Source: Phenylobacterium glaciei (GTDB lineage: Bacteria > Pseudomonadota > Alphaproteobacteria > Caulobacterales > Caulobacteraceae). From it: 64,000 bases of DNA. Each line of letters starts with the position of its first letter. Within the stretch, counting starts at the first letter, position 1. The stretch spans positions 1,571,001 through 1,635,000 of the forward strand of contig NZ_JAGSGD010000001.1 of the NCBI RefSeq assembly GCF_016772415.1. The letters run 5' to 3'. Made by a program: the position numbers and the translations under genes. Below the pieces are notes generated by a model, which was not told the origin of the DNA, ran no database searches, and worked only from the letters and a program-made list of their open reading frames with translations. Below are positions 53,228 through 61,874 of this stretch, piece after piece.

Positions 53228-53863
53228 TTACGGGGCGTCGAGGGCGAGGATCTGAGCGGGCGTCTCGGGCGTCGGGATCAGCGCAAGGGCGGGGGCGACG
53301 TGGTCGATGGCGATCCGACGGGGCATAGCGCCCGCGCAGCCGTCGCGTTCGCCCAGGCCCTTGAGATAGGCGCGGCGGACGGCGCCGGCCAGGGCGGCGT
53401 CCTGCGCCTTGCGGGCATGGGCCTCGGCGCCGGTGAGCGTGCGCACGACACCGCGATAGGGAATCCAGCTCACCGCCAGGCGCCGCACGGCGGCGGCGGC
53501 GGCGCGCGACGCCATCTTGCGCTTGGTGGTCTTGACCGCGTCGACGTCGAGGTCGGGGCCGAGCGCGGTGTCGAGTGCGGCGATCTGGCTGGCCATGGCG
53601 GCGCAGCTGTCGGCGGCCAGGGCTTCGTAGGGATCGTCAGCGGCCTTGCGCAGGCTGTCGGGGATTTCGGCCTGGTTGATGTTGAAGTCCGCCAGGGGTT
53701 GCTCGACCGCCGACATGAAGGCGTTGCGCTGGGGCGGCGTGGCGGCTTCCACGGCCTGGGCGTGGGCGTCCTGGGCGTGAGCACAGGGCGCGAACACGCC
53801 GAGGCTTGAGATGATGGCCGCGCCCGCGAGCCAGTGTCTTGGGGCGCTCAGTGGATGTTCCAT
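53228..53863 (-). CDS. Exported hypothetical protein, 211 aa
   Basis: Has a signal peptide (hydrophobic stretch about 10-28, cleavage near AHAQD). The mature protein is helix-rich and Ala-rich, with a central ADSCAAMASQIAALDTALGPD segment and a hydrophobic, basic stretch around ASRAAAAAVRRLAVSWIPYRG that may sit in or on a membrane. Two mature Cys (in DSCAAM and DGCAGA) could pair. I do not recognise the family; the proteins I recall with the DSCAAM-like segment are from Caulobacterales. No informative neighbours. Confidence 0.75.
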   Translation of the reverse strand: MEHPLSAPRHWLAGAAIISSLGVFAPCAHAQDAHAQAVEAATPPQRNAFMSAVEQPLADFNINQAEIPDSLRKAADDPYEALAADSCAAMASQIAALDTALGPDLDVDAVKTTKRKMASRAAAAAVRRLAVSWIPYRGVVRTLTGAEAHARKAQDAALAGAVRRAYLKGLGERDGCAGAMPRRIAIDHVAPALALIPTPETPAQILALDAP

Positions 53864-54225
53864 CTGCGCTTCCTCCGGGTAGGCACTCTAAGCCGACAGG
53901 CTTTCCCGAGGATTTAAACGCGCGAAGAAAGCGGGCGTGGCATGGGGGTGACGCCAATCCTTCTCCCCTGGCGGCCCTGCGAAGCAGAGCCGGTGGGCCC
54001 GTCCAACTTAAGATCGTCATCCTCGGGCTTGTCCCGAGGATCCATGATCTCCGTTTGTCCGTAGAGGGCGCGAGCGGCGCCGCTGCGGGCCATCTGCTCC
54101 ACGGTGTCTATGGATCCTCGGGACAAGCCCGAGGATGACGGAATAATTTGAGGGGGGAGCGTGAGCGGTCATCCGACCGGCCTCTGGGCGCCCGCTCTCG
54201 ACCCCGCAAGGGGAGAAGGAATTCC
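53864..54225. other. 362-bp intergenic region containing repeat family 2, copy 2
   Basis: Dominated by the inverted-repeat element at 54015-54140. A likely terminator of the PAS-protein gene lies near 54180-54225 (GC-rich, weak). No gene was seen. Confidence 0.6.
54015..54140. repeat. Inverted-repeat mobile-like element, family 2, copy 2
   Basis: A 126-bp element with near-perfect 30-bp terminal arms (54015-54044 and 54111-54140). The arms match copy 1 (23141-23270) closely; the centre (GCGAGCGGCGCCGCTGCGG) is partly shared. On translation it yields the well-known DPRDKPEDD peptide. Confidence 0.92.
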
Positions 54226-54777
54226 TTAGGCGATCCGCCGCCCATCTAGCGTCGCCAGGCGCAGGCGAGGGGTTTCCTCGTTGGCGGGGCCCATGCCGCG
54301 GATGTCGCGGACGGCGAAGGGCTGGGCCGGGAGGCCGCGCAGGCGCGAGACCATGCCGAGCGGCTGGTAGAGGCCCAGGAACCGGTCCACCGAGCCGTCG
54401 GCGCCGGCCAGAGGGGCGAACAGCACCTCCATGGCCAGGCTAGGGCCCTCGGTCAGCACCTCGACGGTGGCGACGATGGGCTCAGGCCTGCGCCAGGCGG
54501 TCTCGAGCGCGGTGTGCAGGTTGAAGCGGTCACGCTCGCGCACGAGGCTGAGGCCGTTCTGCTGGCGAAGGTCGCGTTTGTGCAGTTCGGAGACGAAGCC
54601 GCCGGCCAGGCGCACCGGATAGATGCCCGACTTGACGCGGCCAAGGATGAAGACCTGGGCGATGATCTCGGAAAAATCGGCCGGGCTGATGGCGCTGCGA
54701 AGCGGCAGGCGGCCATCACCACCGCGCGTTCGCCAATAGTCTATCAACCGTTCTGTATTTGAATGGAACACCGACAT
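54226..54777 (-). CDS. PAS_5-domain protein (MopJ-like)
   Basis: A 183-aa single-domain protein of the PAS_5 (DUF1457) family, the family I associate with Caulobacter MopJ. It starts with FHSNTERLIDYWRTRGGDGR, followed by LPLRSAISPADFSEIIAQVF and the PVRLAGGFVSELHKRDLRQQ segment. The protein has no output domain, so it probably acts through protein contacts. The start at 54777 is the ATG before SVFHSN. It is divergent from the Cys-Cys/Pro repeat protein gene. Confidence 0.85.
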   Translation of the reverse strand: MSVFHSNTERLIDYWRTRGGDGRLPLRSAISPADFSEIIAQVFILGRVKSGIYPVRLAGGFVSELHKRDLRQQNGLSLVRERDRFNLHTALETAWRRPEPIVATVEVLTEGPSLAMEVLFAPLAGADGSVDRFLGLYQPLGMVSRLRGLPAQPFAVRDIRGMGPANEETPRLRLATLDGRRIA

Positions 54778-54952
54778 CGAGATGCAGCCCTGTCCACGGC
54801 CTTCAACGACCGCATGGGGCTTGCAGAAAGATGCGGACCAGTCGCCGGGCGTCTCCAATCGGGACGTTTCGGCTCAAGCGGGCAGGGCGCGTGGCGATGT
54901 GCGGCGCGGTTCTTGCATGCTTAACGGTGGCCTTACGAGGAGGGGCCGTCCC

Positions 54953-55858
54953 ATGACGATGCGTTCGACCCTGCTGGCCCTCGTGCTCGGATTTGGACTG
55001 CTGTTCCTGGGCAGCGCCACGCCGGACGTCGCGTTGGCGCAGTGCTGCGCCCCGCCGCCGGTGTGCTGTACGCCCCCGACTCCGCCCTGCTGCGTGACGC
55101 CGCCGACGCCGCCCTGCTGCACCCCGCCGCCGGCGCCACCGCCTCCGACGCCGCCCTGCTGCGACAGCGGCAACCGCACCAGCGTGCACGTCAACGTCTC
55201 CAGCGTGAATGTCGCCATCGCCAACGCCGCCGCGAGCGCGGCGGGATCGGCAGGCGCGGCAGGCCGGGCCGGCGCGGGTTCTACGACCTTCTATGGCGGC
55301 GGCGGCGGTGGCGGCGGCTACTCGCCCCCTATGTCCACCGGCATGATTCAGGGCCTCTATGTCGACTCAGGTCGTCGGATGAAGAAGACCAGCTATCAGG
55401 CGACGCGCACCAAGACGCGCCGGGTGGTGATCCAGGCCTTCTGCGTCGACGACCGCGAAATTCCTCATCCGGCCTCGCAGGTGACCCCCGACCGCGACAT
55501 CGACGACGCCTATGAGGGCGAGCTCTATCGCTGCATCGCCGGGACCTACCTGTCCTGGACGATCGCCGAATATAACGGCCAGATCGACTTCGGCGGCGGC
55601 CAGACCCAGGTCTGCCGCAAGAACGACGCCCTCGTTCACCTGCCCGGCGGCAAGGTGGAGTGCCGGCCCCAGAAGCCTGGCCGTGACTGCAACGAGCGCT
55701 CGCTGCTGCGGCGGTTCGGGGCGGGCGTGAAGATCCTGACCATGATCATGACCGAGACCTACACGGCCTATCGCGAGGAAGAGGACCGTGAGAGCGGCTC
55801 TTCCACCGTCACCACGGCCATGAGCCTGGACGGCGGGGTCGGCGGGATCGTGTATTAG
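54953..55858 (+). CDS. Exported protein with Cys-Cys/Pro repeats
   Basis: A 301-aa exported protein of unknown family. The signal peptide (about 30 residues) ends near ALAQ. Next comes a low-complexity region with five Cys-Cys pairs separated by proline-rich spacers (QCCAPPP, VCCTPP, PCCVTPP, PCCTPPP, PCCDSG) at about residues 31-71. A Ser/Ala-rich stretch, a Gly8 run near 116 and a globular C-terminal domain with four more Cys follow. The Pro-Pro-Cys-Cys spacing suggests cross-linking or metal binding at the surface. GAGGAGGGG fixes the start. Confidence 0.78.
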   Translation: MTMRSTLLALVLGFGLLFLGSATPDVALAQCCAPPPVCCTPPTPPCCVTPPTPPCCTPPPAPPPPTPPCCDSGNRTSVHVNVSSVNVAIANAAASAAGSAGAAGRAGAGSTTFYGGGGGGGGYSPPMSTGMIQGLYVDSGRRMKKTSYQATRTKTRRVVIQAFCVDDREIPHPASQVTPDRDIDDAYEGELYRCIAGTYLSWTIAEYNGQIDFGGGQTQVCRKNDALVHLPGGKVECRPQKPGRDCNERSLLRRFGAGVKILTMIMTETYTAYREEEDRESGSSTVTTAMSLDGGVGGIVY

Positions 55859-55997
55859 GGCCGGTCGGTTGGCTTGAGATTGCGGAGGGGCTCGCGGCGA
55901 TGCGGGCCCCTTCTGCGTTTTGGGGTATGCCCAAAGATGATCTTGGGTGCGGGGACGGGGTTTGAACCTGTGAGGTTCAGGTTGTGAGCCCAACCTC

Positions 55998-56120
55998 CGC
56001 TCACCCCGGCGAAGGCCGGGGCCCAGATCGCAAGGCTCGGAATGCGATGTGAGACCGATCGGGCCATCCGATGGCCTGGCGCTCTATGACCTGGGTGCCG
56101 GCCTTCGCCGGGATGAGCGG
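55998..56120. repeat. Palindromic mobile-like element, family 3
   Basis: Arms CCGCTCACCCCGGCGAAGGC (from 55997) and GCCTTCGCCGGGATGAGCGG (56101-56120), about 123 bp overall. In translation it gives the PAFAGV peptide, another recurrent artefact of alphaproteobacterial intergenic repeats. It ends 5 bp before the M16 peptidase stop codon and probably doubles as its terminator. Confidence 0.85.
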
Positions 56121-56125
56121 TTGAG

Positions 56126-59023
56126 TTACTTCCCCGGCTTGACCTCGAGCATCCACATCCTGTCGTCCACCAGGACGTCCTGGGCGGCGCGGCGGACGTC
56201 GGCGATGGTGACGCGTTCGGTGCCGGGGAGGATGGCGCGGGTGGCGTCGAGGCGCCGCGGGTCAGCCTGGGCGCCCGAGAGCTCGTTTAGCCAATAGCCG
56301 TTGGTCTCGCGGGCCTTTTCGAACTGGTCGATGCGGGGCTTCTTGGCGCGTTCCAGTTCATCGGGGCTGATGTCCTTGGTGCGCATATCCGCCGCGATCT
56401 TGCGGACGTCGGCAAAGAAGGCCGGCAGCTTCTCGGGCGGGATCTCGACGTTGGCCGAGACATAGCCCCAGGTGGGCCAGACCATGGAGTGGTTGTAGCT
56501 GACCTGGGGCGAGTAGGTGGCCCCTTGGGTTTCACGCAGTTCGTCGATCAGGCGCAGTTCCAGCACCTCGCCCATGACGGCGGTGTCGCGGGCCTTCTGG
56601 GGATTGGCGAAGAAGCCGGTGGTGGGCCAGGCGAGGTAGCCGATGGCCTGGTCGGCGCGGCCCTTGTGAGTGCGCTGCACGGGCGTGGCGACGCCGGCCG
56701 GGAAGGCGACCTGGCGCTTGGCCGGATCGGCGGGCGTCGGGGCCGCGCGCTGGGGCAGGGCGCCGAAGGTGGCGGCGACAAGCTCGGTGGCCTTTTCCAC
56801 CGTGACGTCGCCAACGATGACCACCTCGATGGGGCCGCTGGCGATGGCGGGCGATATCTCGTCCTTCAACTCAGAGAGTTTGGCGTCGGCGATCTGCGCG
56901 CGGCTGGGGAAGACCCAGCGCTCGTCGCCCGAGCGCAGCAGGCCGCCGAGGTCGCGGCTGAGCACGCCGGAATCGGTGGACTCATACTGGTCATGGAAGG
57001 TCTTGCCGGCGGTCTTGAGGCGGGCGAAGGCCTCGGGCCGCCAACCGGGCTCGGCGACATAGGCCGCCAGGACCTGCAGCTGGATATCCAGGTCGTCGGG
57101 GCGGGTGCCGCCGGAGAAGACGAAGGCGTCGTCGCCGATGCTGAACTGGGCGCCGTAGACGCGGCGGGCGAGCACGCGCTCCATGTCCTCGGCGCTGATC
57201 TTGGCGAGGCCGCCCTCGACATAGGTGCTGGCCGCCCAGGCGCCACTCTGGTGGTCGCGGGGCATGTCGACCCGGCCGCCGCCGACATTGACGCGCACCA
57301 GGACCTCGTCGTCCTTGAAGTGGGTCGGCTTGATGGTGAGGCGGACGCCGTTCTCGAAGGTGACGAAGGTGGTGTCGAGGTCGGTGACGTCCTTGCTGAT
57401 CGCGACCTTGCCGGGGGCGCCGAAGGTCTCGTAGGGCCAGGCCACGGCGGTGGCGCCGGTGGGCGGGGTGACCTCCAGCTTGCGCGAGGCGTCCAGCGCG
57501 CTCAGCAGGGCCGGTTCGCCGCCGGCGATCTCCTTGGGGGAGGTCATGAAGATCAGCGGGCCGTCGCCGGTGAAGGCGGCCTTCAGGGCGGCGGAGACCT
57601 CGGCGGCCTTCAGCCCCTTTACCGACTGCTCGAAGAAGACCGCGTCCTGGGCCGGATTGGTGACCACATCGTTGTCGGAGAGCGAACCTGCGATCTCGTT
57701 GGCCAGCTGGCCCGGGGTGCGGGTGGCGGCGCCGGCGGCGTCGGCCTTGATGTTGGCGCGGACCTCCTCGATCTCGCGGTCCAGCTCGTCCTGGCGCACG
57801 CCGAAGCGGATCGCGCGGCGCTGTTCCTGGTCGGCGGCGGTGAGCGCGTCCTTCCAGCGGCTGGCCTCGGCGTTGACGGTGACCATGGTCAGTTCGGCGG
57901 CGTCATACTCGTCGCGCTTGAAGGCGCCGGCCCCCAGGAAGGGCGGATCGGCAGCGCGCGAGAGGGTGGAGAAGCGGCGGTTCAGCACCTGGAAGCCCAG
58001 ATACTCGATCAGGTCGCTGCGGCGCTTGGCGATGCTGTCGGGGTTGGTGTCGGGGCCGTGGATCCAGGCGAGCTGCAGGGAGAGCGGCGCGCCGGCCTCG
58101 ATCACCAGCCTGGCCTCAGGGCCGCGCGGGGCGACGGGGCCGAGGACCGGGTCGGGACCGGCCGGACCGGTGGCCTGCCAGTCGCCGAACTTCGCCTTGA
58201 TCCTGGCCTCCATGGCGTCGAGGTCGAAGTCGCCGGCGGCCACCAGGACCGCGCGCTCGGGGCGGTAATAGTGCTGGTAATAGTCCTTGATCAGGCCGGC
58301 CGGGGCGTTCTGCAGCACCTCGACCTTGCCGATGGGGTCGCGCCGGGGGGGCAGCTGGTCCTTCAGCAGGAAGGCCTGGCGGGCGCGGTAGACGCGCGAC
58401 GCCGGATTGTCCCGGGCGCGTTCCTCCGACAGCACCACGCCGCGTTCACGGTCGACGGCGGCCTGGTCGATGGTGAGATTGCCGGCGGCCTCGCGCAGCA
58501 GCATCAGAGAGGTGTCGAGGGTCTCGGCGTCGGTGCGCGGCAGATCCAGCTTGTAGACGGTCTCGTCGAGATCGGTCGAGGCGTTGGTGTCGGCCCCGAA
58601 GGCCAGGCCCAGGCGCTCCAGAATCTTGACCATGTCGCCCTCGGGCACGTTCTTCGAGCCGTTGAAGGCCATGTGCTCCAGGAAGTGGGCGAGGCCGGCC
58701 TGGGCGTCGGTCTCCTGCAGGGAGCCGGCGTCGAAGCGCAGGCGCAGGGCGGCCTGGCCGGCGGGGATGGACTGCTTGCGGATGGCGTAGCGCATGCCGT
58801 TGGGCAGGGCGCCGAAGCGGATCTCCGGATCGGCGGGGACATCGGAGCGGGCCTGGGCCCACTGGCCGGGGGCGAGCTTGAGCGGGCCGGCGGGGGCGGG
58901 CGCCTTGTCCTGTCCGAACCCGAACCCCCCAAGCTTGGGCATCGACATGTGGGCGACAGCGCAGCCGCTCAGGGCGGTGGCCGCGAGAAGCGCGGCGGCG
59001 CCGCGCAGGGGACGGATCATCAA
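56126..59023 (-). CDS. M16 zinc metallopeptidase, lipoprotein
   Basis: A 965-aa insulinase/pitrilysin-type protein. The signal peptide ends in the lipobox LSGC (Cys21), so it is membrane-anchored in the periplasm. The N-terminal half holds the inverted zinc motif HFLEH with ERGVVLSEER further on, which gives the third ligand. The C-terminal half is a second, inactive M16 domain. Length matches PqqL-like two-domain peptidases. It probably degrades peptides or misfolded proteins in the periplasm. The start could be the second Met. Confidence 0.93.
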   Translation of the reverse strand: MMIRPLRGAAALLAATALSGCAVAHMSMPKLGGFGFGQDKAPAPAGPLKLAPGQWAQARSDVPADPEIRFGALPNGMRYAIRKQSIPAGQAALRLRFDAGSLQETDAQAGLAHFLEHMAFNGSKNVPEGDMVKILERLGLAFGADTNASTDLDETVYKLDLPRTDAETLDTSLMLLREAAGNLTIDQAAVDRERGVVLSEERARDNPASRVYRARQAFLLKDQLPPRRDPIGKVEVLQNAPAGLIKDYYQHYYRPERAVLVAAGDFDLDAMEARIKAKFGDWQATGPAGPDPVLGPVAPRGPEARLVIEAGAPLSLQLAWIHGPDTNPDSIAKRRSDLIEYLGFQVLNRRFSTLSRAADPPFLGAGAFKRDEYDAAELTMVTVNAEASRWKDALTAADQEQRRAIRFGVRQDELDREIEEVRANIKADAAGAATRTPGQLANEIAGSLSDNDVVTNPAQDAVFFEQSVKGLKAAEVSAALKAAFTGDGPLIFMTSPKEIAGGEPALLSALDASRKLEVTPPTGATAVAWPYETFGAPGKVAISKDVTDLDTTFVTFENGVRLTIKPTHFKDDEVLVRVNVGGGRVDMPRDHQSGAWAASTYVEGGLAKISAEDMERVLARRVYGAQFSIGDDAFVFSGGTRPDDLDIQLQVLAAYVAEPGWRPEAFARLKTAGKTFHDQYESTDSGVLSRDLGGLLRSGDERWVFPSRAQIADAKLSELKDEISPAIASGPIEVVIVGDVTVEKATELVAATFGALPQRAAPTPADPAKRQVAFPAGVATPVQRTHKGRADQAIGYLAWPTTGFFANPQKARDTAVMGEVLELRLIDELRETQGATYSPQVSYNHSMVWPTWGYVSANVEIPPEKLPAFFADVRKIAADMRTKDISPDELERAKKPRIDQFEKARETNGYWLNELSGAQADPRRLDATRAILPGTERVTIADVRRAAQDVLVDDRMWMLEVKPGK

Positions 59024-59109
59024 GTCTTTCCGGGTCGAAGGCTCAAAAGGTCGGGCACCATGCGCCGGGGCTCATGGCGGGCGCAAGGCGGGACAAGGGC
59101 AGGGCGGCC

Positions 59110-60336
59110 TTACTCGCCAGGCCGGCTGACATAGTAGGTGGCGGTGTTGCCGACCGCGTTGGCGACGCCGGAGATAGAGCGTCCGGTGGTCAGCGTCGCG
59201 GTCGCCGTGGCGCCGATGTCGGTGGTGTTGGTCTGGCTGTTGGCGACCGTCAGGCGGCCCGAGCAGTCGGCGCAGGCGTAGCCGACGACAGCGTTGCCGC
59301 TGGCGCTGGCCGAGGCCAGGCCGTCATAGCCCTCGCCGCCGGTGTAGGCCGCCACCGCCTCGATGCCGCCGCCTTCGTTGAACTGGGTGTTGTCGACGAT
59401 CACCTCCCCGCCGATGTCGCCCATGACCGCGTTGTTGCCGACGCCGTTGGCCACGGCCGCGCCGGAGCCGAAGTTGGCGGCCGAGCTCTCGGCCTGGGCC
59501 CGCACATAGGCCTGGTTGCCCTGGCTGGTGGTGGCGTCGAGCAGGTAGCCCTCGTTGACGGCGTTGACGTTGTTGCCCGCCGCGATGGCGGTGGTCTTGG
59601 CGTCCTGCACCTGGCCATAGGCGGTGAAGTGGGCGGCCTGGACGCTGTCGCTGGTGTTCTGCTGGTCGACGACGACGCGGGCGGCGGAGCCGCCGTCGCC
59701 GGAGTAGGCGACATTGTTGCCCATGGCCCCGGCCGTCAGCTCCGCCGAGCCGGACACCAGGCCGTAGATGGCGCCGCCATCGGCATAGACGTCGCCGGCG
59801 TTGGTCTGGTTCACGCGCACGCCCGCCGCGCCGACGCTGACGCCGAGGCTCTGGTCGTTGGCCACCGCCTGGGTGCTGGCGGCGACCTCACCGGTCTGCG
59901 CCTGCTCGGCCTCGATCTGGCTGTTGGCCTTGACGGTGGAGGCGGTGGTCGCCTGGTTGAAGACCGCGGTCATGGTCCCGGCATAGACGTTGGCGTCGCC
60001 GAGATTGCCGGTGGCCGTCGTGCTCAGATAGGTCTGGGCGCCGGAATTGGTGTCCACATTGACCACCGTATTGGCCAGCACATTGCCACTGGAGGTCTGG
60101 TTGGAGCGGAGGTCGAGGTCGCTGCCGTCGGTGGAGGCCGAATAGGCGTTACCGCTCGCCGTGGTGTTGGCGGTGGTGGAGTCGCTGACGGTCTCGACGT
60201 TCAGGGTCTGCTGGCTGAAGACGTCGCCGAGCTGGACCTGATTGTTCAGGACCGTGCTGGTCTGGCTAGTAGCGGCCCCGCACGGCAGGATCCCGACGAG
60301 CATTCCAGCGAGAAGGATCGGACCGCGTTTCAGCAT
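59110..60336 (-). CDS. hfaD: Holdfast anchor protein HfaD
   Basis: A 408-aa secreted protein. A signal peptide precedes about 370 residues with no Cys or Trp clusters, extremely rich in Thr, Ser, Asn, Ala and Gly. The mature part carries loose repeats of the form xxQTxSGNVxAxT (NNQVQLGDVFSQQT, SNQTSSGNVLANT, NQTNAGDVYADG), as in curli-like amyloids. In Caulobacter, HfaD with HfaA anchors the adhesive holdfast to the stalk. Here the gene follows hfaB, overlapping it by 71 bp, and the hfaA-hfaB-hfaD order is conserved. The start at 60336 is chosen over 60369 because the signal peptide begins MLKRG. Confidence 0.88.
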   Translation of the reverse strand: MLKRGPILLAGMLVGILPCGAATSQTSTVLNNQVQLGDVFSQQTLNVETVSDSTTANTTASGNAYSASTDGSDLDLRSNQTSSGNVLANTVVNVDTNSGAQTYLSTTATGNLGDANVYAGTMTAVFNQATTASTVKANSQIEAEQAQTGEVAASTQAVANDQSLGVSVGAAGVRVNQTNAGDVYADGGAIYGLVSGSAELTAGAMGNNVAYSGDGGSAARVVVDQQNTSDSVQAAHFTAYGQVQDAKTTAIAAGNNVNAVNEGYLLDATTSQGNQAYVRAQAESSAANFGSGAAVANGVGNNAVMGDIGGEVIVDNTQFNEGGGIEAVAAYTGGEGYDGLASASASGNAVVGYACADCSGRLTVANSQTNTTDIGATATATLTTGRSISGVANAVGNTATYYVSRPGE

Positions 60337-61270
60337 TGTTGGTGCCCAGGTTGTTGTAGGCCGGCACATAGCCGCCGGTGATGCCCACCGTGCCGTCGCC
60401 CAGCGGGTCCGACGACAGACAGGCGCGGGGACCGGGCATGCCGTAGAGGTTGGCGGTCATCTCGACGACCGCCCGCTCGACGAGGGCGCGGACCGCAAGT
60501 TGCATGGGTTCCAGGGCCCCGGCGCCGGCCGAGACGTCGAAGACGTTGCCGCCCAGGAAGTCGAAGAGTCCGACCCCGACTTCGCGGCCTACCACCTGCT
60601 TCTGATAGGAGATGACGTCCACCACCTCCAGCGTGCGGGTGTTGATGAGCCGCATGTCCAGGCCGATGTTCATGACGAACATGCGCGCGCGGAAGGAGCC
60701 CTTCAGCTCCTTGGCGTCGGGGCTTCCGCCGGTGAGGTCGGCGCCGGAGGAGCGGATGTTGAAGTTCAGCTCGGTGATGCCGCCGGCCACATAGAAGTCC
60801 GAGCCGGGCACCTGGCCGGCCAGGATGCGGCGGTATTCCGCGGCCTGGTCGGGCGCGGGGTTCGGAGCATCCGAGATCAGCTTGTTGTTGGCGTACTTCA
60901 GCTCCAGCTCGGAGACCGAGGTGTCGAAGCGTTCAACCAGGGGCATGCCGGCCTTGGCGAAGGCCGACATGGCCATCAGCGAGGCGCCCTGGGTGATCTT
61001 GCGGCCCGATCCGTCGGACTCCGACTTGCCGGTGTAGTCGGCGATACGACCCACGGCGATGCGCGGGGCCACCAGCTTGGAATTGCGGGCGTAGCCGGCC
61101 ATGCAGACCAGGGCGCCGGAATAGGGGGTGGGGTTGGCGGTGACCGGCGCGGTGCCGATGGCGCGGGAGTAGTTGCCGCTGGGGCCCGCCACCGGAGTGG
61201 CGCAGCCGGCCAGGCCGAGCGCCGCGGCGCTCAGCAGGCCCGCGACCCGGTAGAGGGAGCTACTGACCAT
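60266..61270 (-). CDS. hfaB: Holdfast anchor secretion protein HfaB (CsgG family lipoprotein)
   Basis: A 334-aa CsgG-family outer-membrane secretion lipoprotein. The signal peptide ends in a lipobox, Cys23 (LAGC). The mature protein has VAVGRI.DYTGK, GASLMAMSAFAKAGMPLVER and the VGVGLFDFLG segment that corresponds to CsgG transmembrane strands. It is thought to export HfaA and HfaD through the outer membrane. It overlaps hfaA by 11 bp and hfaD by 71 bp, so the three are co-transcribed and translationally coupled. Confidence 0.92.
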   Translation of the reverse strand: MVSSSLYRVAGLLSAAALGLAGCATPVAGPSGNYSRAIGTAPVTANPTPYSGALVCMAGYARNSKLVAPRIAVGRIADYTGKSESDGSGRKITQGASLMAMSAFAKAGMPLVERFDTSVSELELKYANNKLISDAPNPAPDQAAEYRRILAGQVPGSDFYVAGGITELNFNIRSSGADLTGGSPDAKELKGSFRARMFVMNIGLDMRLINTRTLEVVDVISYQKQVVGREVGVGLFDFLGGNVFDVSAGAGALEPMQLAVRALVERAVVEMTANLYGMPGPRACLSSDPLGDGTVGITGGYVPAYNNLGTNNAETRSDPSRWNARRDPAVRGRY

Positions 61271-61709
61271 TCCCAACGCCCCCGTTTGCACTGGCGTTTG
61301 CGCTGGCGTTGGCGGTGACCGCGCCGGTGTTGGTCTGGGTCGAGTTGATGATGACGGTGTTGTAGTTGCCCTGGGTGACCACGGTCAGGTTGTTGCCGAT
61401 GGCGGTCGCGCCGCCCGACAGCGCTCCGACCCCGGCATAGGCGTCCACCACGCCCGAGGCGCTGGAGAAGCTGGACTGGTCCTCGCCCGTCAGCATCAGG
61501 CCATCGACGATGATGCGGTTGCCGTTGGCGTCGCGGGTGGAGACCTCCACCGGATGGTTTTCGGAACCGGCCACGCGGCCGTAGCCGGCATTGAAGTCGG
61601 CGGAGTTGGTGGCCATCGCCTGGGCGTTGGCCTGGCCGGCGACCAGGCTCACGGCGAGGATGCCGGCGAGCCAGACAAGACGCGGCGCGGCGGGGGGAGC
61701 TGCGGCCAT
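61260..61709 (-). CDS. hfaA: Holdfast anchor protein HfaA (curlin-like)
   Basis: A 149-aa secreted protein. After the signal peptide (cleavage near ANAQ) come NSADFNAGYGRV and ENHPVEVSTRDANGNRIIVDG, which match Caulobacter HfaA from memory, then an Asn/Ser/Ala-rich tail of curlin type (QTNTGAV, NASANASANGG). It is the first gene of the operon; the start at 61709 is the ATG before AAAPPAAPRL. HfaA is a high-molecular-weight amyloid-like surface anchor in Caulobacter. hfaC is absent: the next minus-strand gene after hfaD is an unrelated peptidase. Confidence 0.9.
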   Translation of the reverse strand: MAAAPPAAPRLVWLAGILAVSLVAGQANAQAMATNSADFNAGYGRVAGSENHPVEVSTRDANGNRIIVDGLMLTGEDQSSFSSASGVVDAYAGVGALSGGATAIGNNLTVVTQGNYNTVIINSTQTNTGAVTANASANASANGGVGNGQ

Positions 61710-61831
61710 GGAAATACGAAAACTCCGCGCGGACGAAAACGTCTGGCCAGTCGGGAGCAATGAGCGTGCCAAAACCGGACAGCTCACATTAAAGAGCCAA
61801 GACACTGGCGATTTGGTTAATGAGGTGTCGC

Positions 61832-61848
61832 CGAAACCCCCGGTTTCG
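61832..61848. promoter_or_regulatory. Hairpin between hfaA and the rhomboid gene
   Basis: A perfect dyad CGAAACC-CCC-GGTTTCG in the divergent promoter region of hfaA and the rhomboid gene. Operator or terminator; no T-run. Confidence 0.4.
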
Positions 61849-61874
61849 TAGCTGTTTTGAGTTTGGAGCGTGTT

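Noticed and set aside
61785..61860. A CtrA binding site upstream of hfaA
   Set aside because: Two TTAA tetramers are present but their spacing (far more than 7 bp) does not fit the TTAA-N7-TTAA consensus.
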